Source of the DNA: Cladocopium goreaui
Taxonomy: Eukaryota; Sar; Dinophyceae; Suessiales; Symbiodiniaceae
Direction: 5' to 3'
DNA: 64,000 nucleotides
Assembly: GCA_947184155.2 (NCBI GenBank)
Contig: CAMXCT020002338.1
Location: 39,834-103,833, forward strand
Positions 24,263 to 34,881 of this stretch are shown piece after piece (positions within the stretch are counted from its first letter, which is position 1; each line of letters starts with the position of its first letter). The notes under the pieces are model-generated. The model searched no databases and had not been told where the DNA came from. It saw nothing but the letters and a program-made list of their open reading frames with translations. The position numbers and the translations under genes are program-made.

Positions 24263-24615
24263 GTGTTACTATTGGAAACATATATATATTATAATATAAT
24301 ATAATATAATACAATATAGTATAATATGATATAACATAATATATTATAATATTTATTGTATCTATATATATATATAAACTATATATATATATACCGGTAT
24401 GTTCTATGCTTACTATGTACCATATTGTTATGTTGTTTTACTATCAGAATTATCACTAACTATTGTGGTGGGCTCGACTGGGTCATGATTAGTCAAGATT
24501 GCATGGTTAAGATTAGTCAAAACCATAGGAAAACCATAGGAAAACCATGGGAAAACCATAGGAACATGGTGATTTAATGAGGGTTTATGGTGGTTTAATG
24601 GAATTTAATGGGATT

Positions 24616-24722
24616 TACCCTCTGGTAAACTAACATAGCGAACTGGAAAATCACCATTTTTTAATGGCTAAAGCAACTATAAATTGTCATTTTCAATAGC
24701 TATGTTAAATTACCAGAGGGTA
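24616..24722. repeat. TA-flanked foldback element, family 1
   Basis: Ends TACCCTCTGGTAAACTAACA and TTAAATTACCAGAGGGTA. The left end directly follows the ATAGGAAAACC / TTTAATGGGATT repeat, a combination also seen near 10850-10915. Confidence 0.85.
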
Positions 24723-25315
24723 CTTTCTACTTTTAGGCGGATAATCTTTATCCTAATTGCCATCATGGTGGCTAATTTGTTGTGAACTGACAGGAAAACC
24801 GATTCTGAATCGAGACATGTTCTGCAAACGCGGTGGTTTCCATGTGCTACCCACTGACTTTCCTGGTTGGATATAGAGTCGAATGATACCAAGATGAAGC
24901 TCGCAGTCCTTCCAACCTTCAGCAAATTGGGATTGGGATTGATTGTGACTTTTCAATACTGTTCATAAGTTTGCCATATTTTCTTCCCATGGACATATTT
25001 TTAGATGGATGTGGGTCAAAATGGAAGACCTTAATTTTACCACAGATGTTAGTCTAGTTTAGTATTAACCATCCAATTATATCCAATTATTGTTATTAAC
25101 CACTATAAATTTAGTATTAATCATCAATTATTGGGGTAATTAACCATCATTAGTCGACATGTTATTGGGGTACCTAATGACCCATACCCATATATGTTTC
25201 ACAATCCTTAGATGTGAACCCTGCTTTTCCGCTGAGGTGCAATCCGGCGTTTATGGAGGAGGAAAGTTGCATTGACCACTCCGCGTTTGGCGCGTTTTTG
25301 AAGGGTGTAGCCTCC

Positions 25316-25436
25316 AGGAAACGTTTACAGTTTGCTATTGAAAATAGATAACATAGTTTGTTTGTAGTCGATGTACCTACTATTTTAGGTGATTTTCCAG
25401 TTCGTTTTCTGTAAACGTTTACCAGGCCGGGTAACA
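25316..25436. repeat. Foldback, family 1, diverged subtype
   Basis: GGAAACGTTTACAGTTTGCT at the left pairs with GTAAACGTTTACCAGGCCGG at the right. Same right end as the copy at 6543. Confidence 0.65.
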
Positions 25437-26081
25437 TGGTGATATCCGCATGAATCCCCACTATTCAGAAAAGCCTAAAACAAATTCGATGGCGGAGATC
25501 AGATATCAATTGGATGATCACAATCGCACAAACAAAACGATTGGCGGGTATCAATAATGGTTAATAGTGGTTAATAATGGTTCTTAATGGTTAATAATGG
25601 CTAATAATGGTTAATATTGATGATCAGTTGGGTGATTGCGAACCATAGTTTTTGATGACCAGTCAATCATAATATATGCATAATATGTTTAAATATGTTT
25701 AATCTCCGAACGTAAGTAAAAATTGGCAGGAGACCCTTCTGTTTGGGGGTTACAATCAATGGCTTTCCGAATAATTTGAAGGAACAAATTGCAGCACACC
25801 CGCTATTTGAATCTTTTAGTTTGGGCTAGGTTTCCCATGGTTTTCCCTTGCGTTAATTGACCCAGGGAGACACAGAATTCAATAAACGACCATCCAGTAG
25901 ATTTACCAACACCAATCCATTGAATCAATTGAGCTCTTGCTATTGCCCCATAACACGGCAAAAGATCGTGGCAAAATCCTCTCTGGTATAGCCTGCTGAT
26001 TTTTTGTTGGCGGTGACCTGACGTGTTGGTGAGTAAGTTGGGTTATGCTTTTTTGTTTCAAAAGCATCCTTCTCATGCCAG

Positions 26082-26171
26082 GAGGATATACACCCTACGG
26101 CATGATGGATCCCAGCTATCAAGTCTATCAACAGCAACAGGCAGTGTGGGGATACCAGCTACCGGCAGCAG
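26082..26171 (+). CDS. Tyr/Gln/Pro-rich exon, probably of the RRM protein
   Basis: Ninety bases between GCCAG|GA and GCAG|GC. The frame reads GYTPYGMMDPSYQVYQQQQA, then VWGYQLPAA: a low-complexity prion-like composition common in the tails of RNA-binding proteins. The codons match an expressed exon and the borders fit the local splice pattern. Together with the Gly/Gln exon at 24144 it suggests an RRM protein with a disordered tail spread over more than 11 kb. A possible last exon is 27200-27265 (MLPGLKSQGTDVIAPMPGIF, then Gly and stop), which is weaker. Confidence 0.55.
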
Positions 26172-28030
26172 GCCATATGGAGGTTTCCTAAGTCATGGGA
26201 GTACCCCACAATCATCCATTTTAGTGGGATTTTCTATTTTTAACCATTCATTTGGGGGATCCCCGATTTATGGAAACCCCCATATAAAAGATAGGACGTT
26301 GCAGTCACCGCAACAATATGTCGGGAGCTGAAATTGCATGTTTTTTTTCCACCTGGAAAAGCGCCGGGCAAAACAATTGTTCAACAGCCAGAGTGATTCA
26401 GTATGATCGAACAATATCATGACCAGCAAAGTTTAGGCTACAATTGGCAAGGTTTAATCGTTAAAACTTGCTGAAAGTGAAGCTTTGAAACCTCATCTGG
26501 ATGTTCTCGATCGTAATTAATTTGTGGGACTTGGTAACCAGCCAATCATCAAGTAAAAGTGGTGGTATAACAAAGGGGGCAATTGTGCACAAGTCGGCAA
26601 GTAAATGACAGTTGGATCATTTACATCCAATATCATACATGATCACATACATACATGCATCTATCCATACATACTGTACATACATATTAATATCAATACA
26701 GTATTGTTATCCATATTGTAGTTGCCTCATATGAGCAGTCTTCAAAACCCCTGTTGGTTGATGATTAGTTTAGGGATCATACTACCCTTTCTATATTGGG
26801 GATGATAATAATCCAAGAACAGGGAATCCCTATAAACCAACCAGTATATATGGAATGATACAATCTACTGCCGCACCTCGATGGCCCCGCAGGCAGCCCA
26901 AGGGCCCCTTGGCACTCATGGTGGCCGTGGCGTAACATATGAGCTAAGGGATGAATTGAGACTTGTCACGTATACATACATTACATTAACATTACATTAA
27001 CATTACATTACATTACATTACATTACATTACATACATACATACATAATATATATATATATAGGTAATATGAATATTATAGTATATATACATATATATATA
27101 TACGGTATATCTTATATATACAGTATATTAATTAATATGTATATTTTCTTGATATATTAATATTACACAGACGTATTTTTTCTTCCTATGGGCCCGCAGA
27201 TGTTGCCAGGGCTGAAATCCCAAGGCACAGATGTCATAGCTCCAATGCCTGGAATATTCGGATAATGATCATGATAATATCATAGGTAAACCATAGGAAA
27301 ACCATAGGAAAATGGTGATTTAATGAGGGTTTATGGTGGTTTAATGGAATATAATAACATAATGATATGATATGATAGTGATATAATGATCAACCATGGG
27401 TAGGCTTGGGGTAGGCTGCTCATCCGGCTATGTTGTGTCGGAGTTTTGGGAGTATCATATCTTGTAAGGTGTAGTTAGGCTGTACCCTCGATAATGATCA
27501 TGGTATAATGAATACCCTCTGGTAAACGTTTACATAGCTATGGAAAATCACCATTTTTAATGGGTAAATCCACTATAAATCACCATGATATAATGAATAA
27601 TGCCTAATATCATGATATATTAATGAATATAATGAATATAATGATAGTGATATAATGATAGTGATATAGTCGGGTTGGTGGTTTGGAACATTGTTTTCCA
27701 CATATATTGGGAATAATGATCCTTACTGGCTAATATTGTTCAGAGGGCTTGAAACCACCAACCAGATAATGATAATGATATAATGAATAATGCCTCATAT
27801 CATGATATTATAATGAATATAATGAATGTAATGATAATGATATATATATAACATGAATATCCACATATTATAATGAACATGATAATGCTAATGATCACGA
27901 ATTTCATTGCTCCATAAGCGCAAGTGTAAGTGAATATAATCCAAATTTAATGCCTGAATATCACCATATTATCAATAACTCGCAATTTTCTTGGTGATCA
28001 GGTCTGGGGGACTCAGGATGATCAACTTAA
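26172..28030. other. Intron or spacer with microsatellites and foldbacks
   Basis: Includes CATACATA runs (26640-26690), an ATTAC/ATAC microsatellite (26973-27045), (TA)n, repeats of AATGATATAATGAATAATGC (27480-27890), a half family 1 element (27513-27590) and a family 2 foldback. Two short splice-bounded peptides (26893 and 27200) are possible exons. Confidence 0.4.
27672..27765. repeat. Foldback element, family 2
   Basis: GGGTTGGTGGTTTGGAACA at the left, GAAACCACCAACCAG at the right, TATTGGGAATAATGATCC inside. Differs from the copies at 10353 and 17393 mainly by loss of GTAGGTC. Confidence 0.7.
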
Positions 28031-28034
28031 GTAA

Positions 28035-29605
28035 GGGTTTCAATTGAAATCCATCTACATTCAATTGATTTTCCTTTTGAACCTCAAAGAAATCTATTGA
28101 TAAGAAAGGATTTCGATTGAAATCAATTTACTTTCAATTAAATTGAATCTACTTTCACTTGAATTTCCTTTTGAACCTCAAAGAAATCTATTGATAAGAA
28201 AGGATTTCAATTGAAATCAATTGTCAATTTACTTTCAATTAAATTGAATCTACTTTTACTTGATTGTCCTTTTAAAGATCAAAGAAATCCAGTGATAAGA
28301 AAGGATTTCAATTGAACTCAATTTACTTTCAACTTTCAATTTATTTGAATCTACTTTCATTTGTTTTTCCTTTTAAACATCAAAGCAATCTATTGATAAG
28401 AAAGGATTTCAATTGAAATCAATTTACTTTCAATTAAATTGAATCTACTTTCACTTGTTTTCCTTTTGAACCTCAAAGAAATCTATTGATAAGAAAGGAT
28501 TTCAATTGAAATCAACTTACTTTCAATTAAATTGAATCTACTTTCACTTGAATTTCCTTTTGAACCTCAAAGAAATCTATTGATAAGAAAGGATTTCAAT
28601 TGAAATCAATTTACTTTCAATTAAATTGAATCTACTTTCACTTGAATTTCCTTTTGAACCTCAAAGAAATCTATTGATAAGAAAGGATCTCAGTTGAAAT
28701 CAACTTACTTTCAATTCATTTGAATCTAGTTTCAATTGATTTACCTTTTAAACATCAAAGAAATCTATTGATAAGAAAGGATTTCAATTGAAATCAATTG
28801 TCAATTTACTTTCAATTAAATTGAATCTACTTTTACTTGATTGTCCTTTTAAAGATCAAAGAAATCCAGTGATAAGAAAGGATTTCAATTGAAATCAATT
28901 TACTTTCAACTTTCAATTTATTTGAATCTACTTTCATTTGTTTTTCCTTTTAAACATCAAAGCAATCTATTGATAAGAAAGGATTTCAATTGAAATCAAT
29001 TTACTTTCAATTAAATTGAATCTACTTTCACTTGTTTTCCTTTTGAACCTCAAAGAAATCTATTGATAAGAAAGGTTTTCAATTGAAATCAACTTACTTT
29101 CATTTTTTGAATCTACTTTCAGTTGATCTTCCTTTTAAACATCAAAGCAATCTATTGATAAGAAAGGATTTCAATTGAAATCAACTTACTTTCAATTCAT
29201 TTGAATCTAGTTTCAATTGATTTTCCTTTTAAACATCAAAGAAATCTATTGATAAGAAAGGATTTCAATTGAAATCAATTTACTTTCAATTAAATTGAAT
29301 CTACTTTCACTTGATTTTCCTTTTGAACCTCAAAGAAATCTATTGATAAGAAAGGATTTCAATTGAAATCAACTTACTTTCAATTTATTTGAATCTACTT
29401 TCAATTGATCTTCCTTTTAAACATCAAAGCAATCTATTGATAAGAAAGGATTTCAATTGAAATCAATTTACTTTCAATTAAATTGAATCTACTTTCACTT
29501 GATTTTCCTTTTAAACATCAAAGAAATCCATTGATAAGAAAGGATTTCAATTGAAATCAATTTACTTTCAATTCATTTGAATCTACTTTCAATTGGTTTT
29601 CCTTC
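28035..29605. repeat. Satellite array, ~94-bp unit, about 16 copies
   Basis: The anchor GATAAGAAAGG recurs at 28099, 28193, 28294, 28395, 28488, 28582, 28676, 28770, 28871, 28972, 29065, 29157, 29251, 29345, 29439 and 29533. Each unit contains the palindromes ATTTCAATTGAAAT and CAATTAAATTG, then CTACTTTCACTTG, TTTTCCTTTTGAACC and TCAAAGAAATCTATT. Units of 101 bp carry an extra TCAATTT-type 7-mer. The spacing pattern 101-101-93 appears twice, 577 bp apart. AT-rich and without coding potential. Confidence 0.97.
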
Positions 29606-30300
29606 AAATCTAAAAACAATCACGCTGAAAGTTTTTGTGCAGAATAGGGTACCATCCAAACAATTACATTATTGAGGGTCTCCGTCATGGGGTACCCCCT
29701 TGAAAAAAATTGGGTGCTGTTCTTTAAAAAGGGTTTAATAAGGCATCTAAAAAATTGGGGAACCTTGCATTTTCAAGGCTTTAACATGGATATGGTTTTC
29801 TAAAGTAAATGGACCTGCTTTACCCAAAGAAAGGTGGATAAAGCTCCTCCTGAAAAAACATGGATCCGAGAAAAAACTTCTGACAACAGGGCACCACCCC
29901 CGACAAACGGCAAGATACTCAATTGGTCCGGGAAAAAAAACTCACAAAATCGGAGCCAGGACAAAAAAAAAGGAGCCGAGCACTACACCATTTGACATTA
30001 TATTTTTAGATACCCTAATTAGATGCTATATTGGGATATTATAGTAGATACCGATGTCTCACGCAAATATCAAAGCATATATCGAGCTTACTTGTTTTGG
30101 GAACCCTCCTAAATCTATCTGAACTGATGCCGCGTGAGATCCCTTTTTTTTTCCAGGAAGAGGTCTTCGAGTTGCTCGTTTCAATCCTGAATGAAACATG
30201 GCCGTGGGACAGCCCCCTCTTTAGTAGGAAAATGCCAACCTAAAAAAGAAATACTTTCTTTGAGTGATCCCCACCCTGAAACACTATTCTGACATAGTTT
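29606..30300. other. Spacer; no gene recognised
   Basis: Low-complexity A-rich DNA (runs of AAAAAA near 29700-29970) following the satellite. No splice-bounded coding stretch seen. Confidence 0.5.
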
Positions 30301-30965
30301 CTGACATACAGTACCATCTGGAAGTATATATATATAAGGCATAATAAGGCATATTTATTCTGACATTCCATCTGACACTATCTGACATTCTTTCTGGCAT
30401 ATACTTTTACGTTCTGTCTGGCGTTGTATCTGACATTCTATCTGACATCTATGCTGATATACTTTCTGGCACATATTCTGATATTCTTTCTGGCATTTTA
30501 TCTGGCATCTATTCTGACATTCTATTTGGCATTTTTTTCAGGCATTCTTTCTAGCATATGTTCTGACATTTTCTTTGGCATTCTTTCTGGCATATGTATC
30601 TGGCATATCTTCGGACATTTCTTTCTGGCATTCTATCTGCTATATCTTCGGAGATTCTTTGTGGTTGAGGTCCGGCGGGGAACGCTGCGATCTAGCGCTT
30701 GCAGCTGAGGTCCGGCTGGGATCACTTTCATCCAGCGGTTGATGTTCGGGTCCGGCGGGGACCACTCGCCGGGGACCACTCTGATCCGGGGCTTGCTGTT
30801 CGGGTCCGGCGGCGACCACTGTGATCTATCCCTTGCAGTTGAGCTCCGGCGGGGACCACTCTGATCCGGGGCTTTGGGAGGGAATACTGCGAGAGGTCCG
30901 GCAGGCACCACTCTGATCCTGGGCTTGCTATTCGGGTCCGGCGGGACAGCTGACATAAAATCCAA
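30300..30965. repeat. Two adjoining degenerate repeats: TCTGACATTCT and GGTCCGGCGGGGACCACT
   Basis: From about 30290 to 30660 the phrase TCTGGCATTCTTTCTGACAT recurs in loose form every 20-25 bp. From 30664 to 30950 a GC-rich phrase follows: GTCCGGCGGGGACCACT, CTGATCCGGGGCTTG and TGTTCGG, in units of roughly 50-65 bp. Base composition changes sharply at the junction. Frames open on both strands are repeat products. Confidence 0.8.
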
Positions 30966-31439
30966 CAACCCTCACCTGACAGGTGGGGAATAAAGAAGGT
31001 AACCAACCTAAAATTCACAACATTACCAAACAGCCCCATTCCAACCTAATGTCTTCTAATTCGATGGGCAACTGATGGATTTTGCGCATTGCCACGAAAG
31101 AATCTCAAAGGGTACCCTCCGGCAAATCATCGAGCGAAATGGGATGCGACACGACATGGCCTGCAAATCTCCATGCACAAAGAAATCAGGTGCATAATGT
31201 AACATGAACAAATATAGTTTTGTATGCCTGTATATATATATATAATCAATTTTATGTATGTATGTATGTATATATATATATATGCCTTCGCCTCTTTGTC
31301 TGTGGAGGCCAGAAGCTATTCCTTAAATAAACCCAATTTATAGAAACTATTTCCTAAATAAATCCAAGTTTGAGAAACTTTTTAAACAATATCTTGTAAA
31401 ATAAAAGGTTACTATCAAAAAACTAAAAAGTAATGTAAG

Positions 31440-32440
31440 TTAGGCCTTCTAGGGGATTGGTTTGAAACTGCTTGGAACGGTTTCGGACTACTACCTAGTA
31501 AGTAGTATGAAACGTTTGAAACGGTGTCGGACTCTTTGCTAATTAGCCATACTTAGAAACTATTTGAAACTTGAAACAATTTGAAACTGTTTGAAACAAT
31601 GTGGGTTTTTGCCACAGCGAAGTAGCAAGTAGCAGGAAACATATTGAAACGGTTTCGGACTATTACCTAGAAAGTAGTCGGAAACGGTTTGAAACGGTTT
31701 CTGTCATACCCTTTTTCTGCTCTAAATCATCAAAGATGAATATAACTCAAGTTGACAAATATAGACATTAGTATGGAAACTGACTGAAAAGTAAGAAAGT
31801 AACAGTTTCTGATTCTGAGATGAGGAGTCTACAAACATAGAACGAGAAAGAACAAAGAACACCTGCACTCACAGCCTGGCAGCCTTTCTCTCGTGGTGAG
31901 AACATGGTTCACTTGTGCGAGGCAATCTCTGGACTTCAAGTGATTGACTGCTATCCTTGTCCAATAGTTGGGATTGGTGAAAGCAGACCTGGTGTTGTGA
32001 ATAGTTTCTGGGCTCGGGACCCAGATTAAGAAACCGATTCTGGGATTTAAGAAATAGTTTCTAGGTTTTAAGAAATAGTTTCTAGGATTTAGGAAAGAGT
32101 TTCTTGGGTGGTGATCCCTGGCTGGTTGGAGTCAGGCGGTTCTGCTCGCGCCTCTTGCCAGCATCTTTTCCGCTCTATGACCAACATCGATTTTCAACTA
32201 CATTATTTGACTGGGCAGCTGGCTGATTATTTTCGATGGATACAATCGCAGCTGCAGAAGCTCGCAGATGGTGGTCACGAGTTGGCGCTCAGACTCACGC
32301 AGGTCGAGATACTGGTCTTCAACTTAGACGCTCTGATCGAGGGCTTGCAAGAACAGATCCGGTGGATGGTTTAAGAAAAATAGTTTCTAGGATTTAAGAC
32401 ATACGGTTAAGAAATAGTTTCCTTTATATTTACACTTTAG
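31440..32440. repeat. Degenerate GAAACGGTTTC / TAGTTTCTAGGATTTAAG repeats around a short open stretch
   Basis: GAAACGGTTTCGGACTA and GAAACTGTTTGAAAC variants recur from 31450 to 31700. AAGAAATAGTTTCTAGG recurs at 32030-32105 and again at 32372-32425, flanking an open stretch at 32108-32374. Confidence 0.7.
32108..32374 (+). CDS. Short open stretch of unknown nature
   Basis: 88 codons with an ATG inside a repeat-flanked island of more balanced base composition. Much of it reads as an amphipathic, Leu/Gln-rich peptide (LHYLTGQLADYFRWIQSQLQ then KLADGGHELALRL) that could form a coiled coil. It resembles a retroelement-derived or tandem-repeat protein piece, but I recognise no family and see no splice sites that decide it. 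Confidence 0.25.
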   Translation: MVIPGWLESGGSARASCQHLFRSMTNIDFQLHYLTGQLADYFRWIQSQLQKLADGGHELALRLTQVEILVFNLDALIEGLQEQIRWMV

Positions 32441-34770
32441 GAGGGTTAAGCTGGTAGGCTCCCGAAGAAACCGGGCTCTCCAGGCTCCCATGACAGACCT
32501 GGGCAGATAGAGAAAAAGTTCAAGCACACACCAGTTCCGACTTATGGGGGAAATCCCTGTATCCTCTGAAGTGTCAAAAATGCCATGTGGCAAAACCCGG
32601 TCAACAACATCCACCAACTCACCCACGCAAAGGCTATCGGCCACATGGATTTTGTTTGGGGAGCATTTTTTCGATCCCAAAACTTGTCGGTATCGCGCGC
32701 GGAAGTATTCGCAATGTTGTATGGCGCTTTTGGCACAAACTGCATCGGGCACAGAGTATGCCCTGCTTTTGTTGCTGTTTGATACACCCTTTCCATCCCT
32801 TTCCTGGATTGAAACAGCATTACTGATAGTACTCCCAACTGGATTCTAGATGGTTTCAAGTTTTAAGCGTCAACAGTTTCACTGTGGTGAACCATGAGTG
32901 AAGGAGGCGCTGGTACTATTGAACTGGCATGTGGGGTAAAGACATTGGTTCTTTCTCAGCACCAACTACTACTATTTGCAAATGACTGTTCCAAGGTTGA
33001 ATAGGTTTACCCTGAAAACATGGTCAATAAGTTATTGATGGTTATTGACAATAACAACCTTTACCTGCAAATATTACCCGTTGATTTAAGATGATTTAAG
33101 TAACGGTTCCTGGTGAATCAACATGATTTCGCACATGGTTTCTAGATGTTCTACTTTCCTTAGCAACTGGTTTTACATATTCTACTTATCTAGCAAATGG
33201 TTTCTAGCATTTAGCAAATGATTTCTAGCATTTAGCAAATGATTCCTAATATTTAGCAAATGGCTTCTGGTATTTAGTGAATGGTTTCTACCTGTGCAAG
33301 AAATGGTGTCTGGATTTGACAGAAATGGCAAATAAACAAGCCAACACAGTTCACAATATATATATATATACATACATGTTGTTTTTTAATGCATACATTC
33401 ATGTGTAACTGTACATAATTTTGTGTATGTGTTGAGAAATTTTGATAAGAACTTGTCTTCAAACACAGACAAGACATGAGTTTGGGTCAAAAAAACTACG
33501 GGTACCAATGGACCCAACAAATTGACCTTTATTAGGTTCTGAGACCACCTTTTTTTGGGGGAATCCAACAATCTTGACCAATGCCCAACAGGAGAACAAG
33601 GATTGTTATCAAGGTTTTCAGGCTGAGCATGCAAAGACATAAAACCATAACAATCACGAACAACCACCGGTTATTTCCATTGCAGATGCATCAATGATCC
33701 TTGCAACCAAAAACGTAAGTTAATGATCATAAATTAATTGGGAAATTGTTTTATAAACCTTACATATGATAGGTATCACCCATGTGTACATCCCCTGGAG
33801 TCACCTCACCCAATAACTATCGACGTGTTTTTTTTGCTCAGGTTTATGCGTTTCAGCCCCTACTGAAAGGACTCGCAACTGATGCGAAGCAGCTGAAAAA
33901 ATCGTCACGTACTGATGCAATGTATAAATAATGGATCGTATGTTGGGAATGATTATGATACATTGGGGCTCATGTTTCCGATTTTGGCAAACAAATGAAC
34001 CAGTTGAAAGGCAAAACGCAATCCTTTGAATCCTTTGGTTCAATACTTGAAGGTTATTATTATTATTGCTATTATTATGCATAATACATGCACGTTTATT
34101 AAAATGTATGTTGGGCTGTTATCTGTGAAACATTGATTGTGCACTTAAAAAAACATGTTCAAATATTTGAACATGGGTTTCAATGGATTCAGGGTTACCC
34201 AACATTAAGACAAACCCAAAGATTCCGAGTAATACATAGAGAGTTCATAGTTCACCAACAAAACAATATGGAATAACGGGCTCGGAGCCGAGCAATGGGG
34301 TTGATAGTTGGGATCTTTACGTGAGTTCCAGCATGTTCATTTGCGTGGGCATACGCTGGTATATCCATGTAGATACCTCTAGATTCTTTGTGTCTAATTG
34401 TTTGTGCCTAATTGTGTGTGTGTGTGTCACTTTGGGCCGGTGTATGAGTCTATCTCAGCAGTGATGCAACCCAAGCACGTGACCAGGATTTGACGCCGGA
34501 GAATCAGTAGGGATTCCATGATAGCAATGCAGGAGGATCATAGAAATTGGGAGAACATCTCCATTTATTTGGACATGTACAGTAGGTAATGTCTCACTAT
34601 GTAGATTCACTCTACATGGCTCACAGATATGCGGTTGTGTTTCTACGTGCCCAGGCCCCAGGCTCAAGTGGTTGACACCAGTATCTCACCAAAAGTCAAA
34701 TTCTTTGTGACTCAAAAATGAATGACCCCAACATACCCCCAACAAAAAATCTTGCAGTTTAATAAACATA
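32441..34770. other. Spacer with small repeats; no confident gene
   Basis: The island 32450-32860 is open in several frames on both strands with no way to choose between them. At 33185-33300 a ~22-bp unit TTTAGCAAATGGTTTCTAGC recurs five times. At 33497-33514 the motif GGTACCAATGGACCCA appears; it is also found upstream of both TIR-like copies. Confidence 0.4.
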
Positions 34771-34881
34771 TTCAATCTTGTGGGTCCATTGGTACCCCCT
34801 TTTTTTGGATCCCCACATTTTTTTACTATTGAGAAGCAGACATCTGCCTTGCTTACCTTGGTTCAGTGCCGCGTTTCCGTG

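Larger units (their letters stand above)
24263..26081. other. Intron-like stretch with foldbacks and AT-rich tracts
   Basis: Holds a TATAATATA tract (24276-24400), the ATAGGAAAACCATAGG repeat (24520-24600), two family 1 foldbacks and a TTAATAATGG repeat (25555-25615). No exon recognised. Confidence 0.45.

Noticed and set aside
28035-29605. CRISPR-like array
   Set aside because: Units abut without unique spacers, vary in length and are AT-rich satellite; the genome is eukaryotic.
34780-34881. In-frame ATG 34 codons upstream as the start of the TIR-like protein
   Set aside because: The upstream part lies in a motif repeated elsewhere in the window and diverges with indels between the two copies, unlike the coding part.
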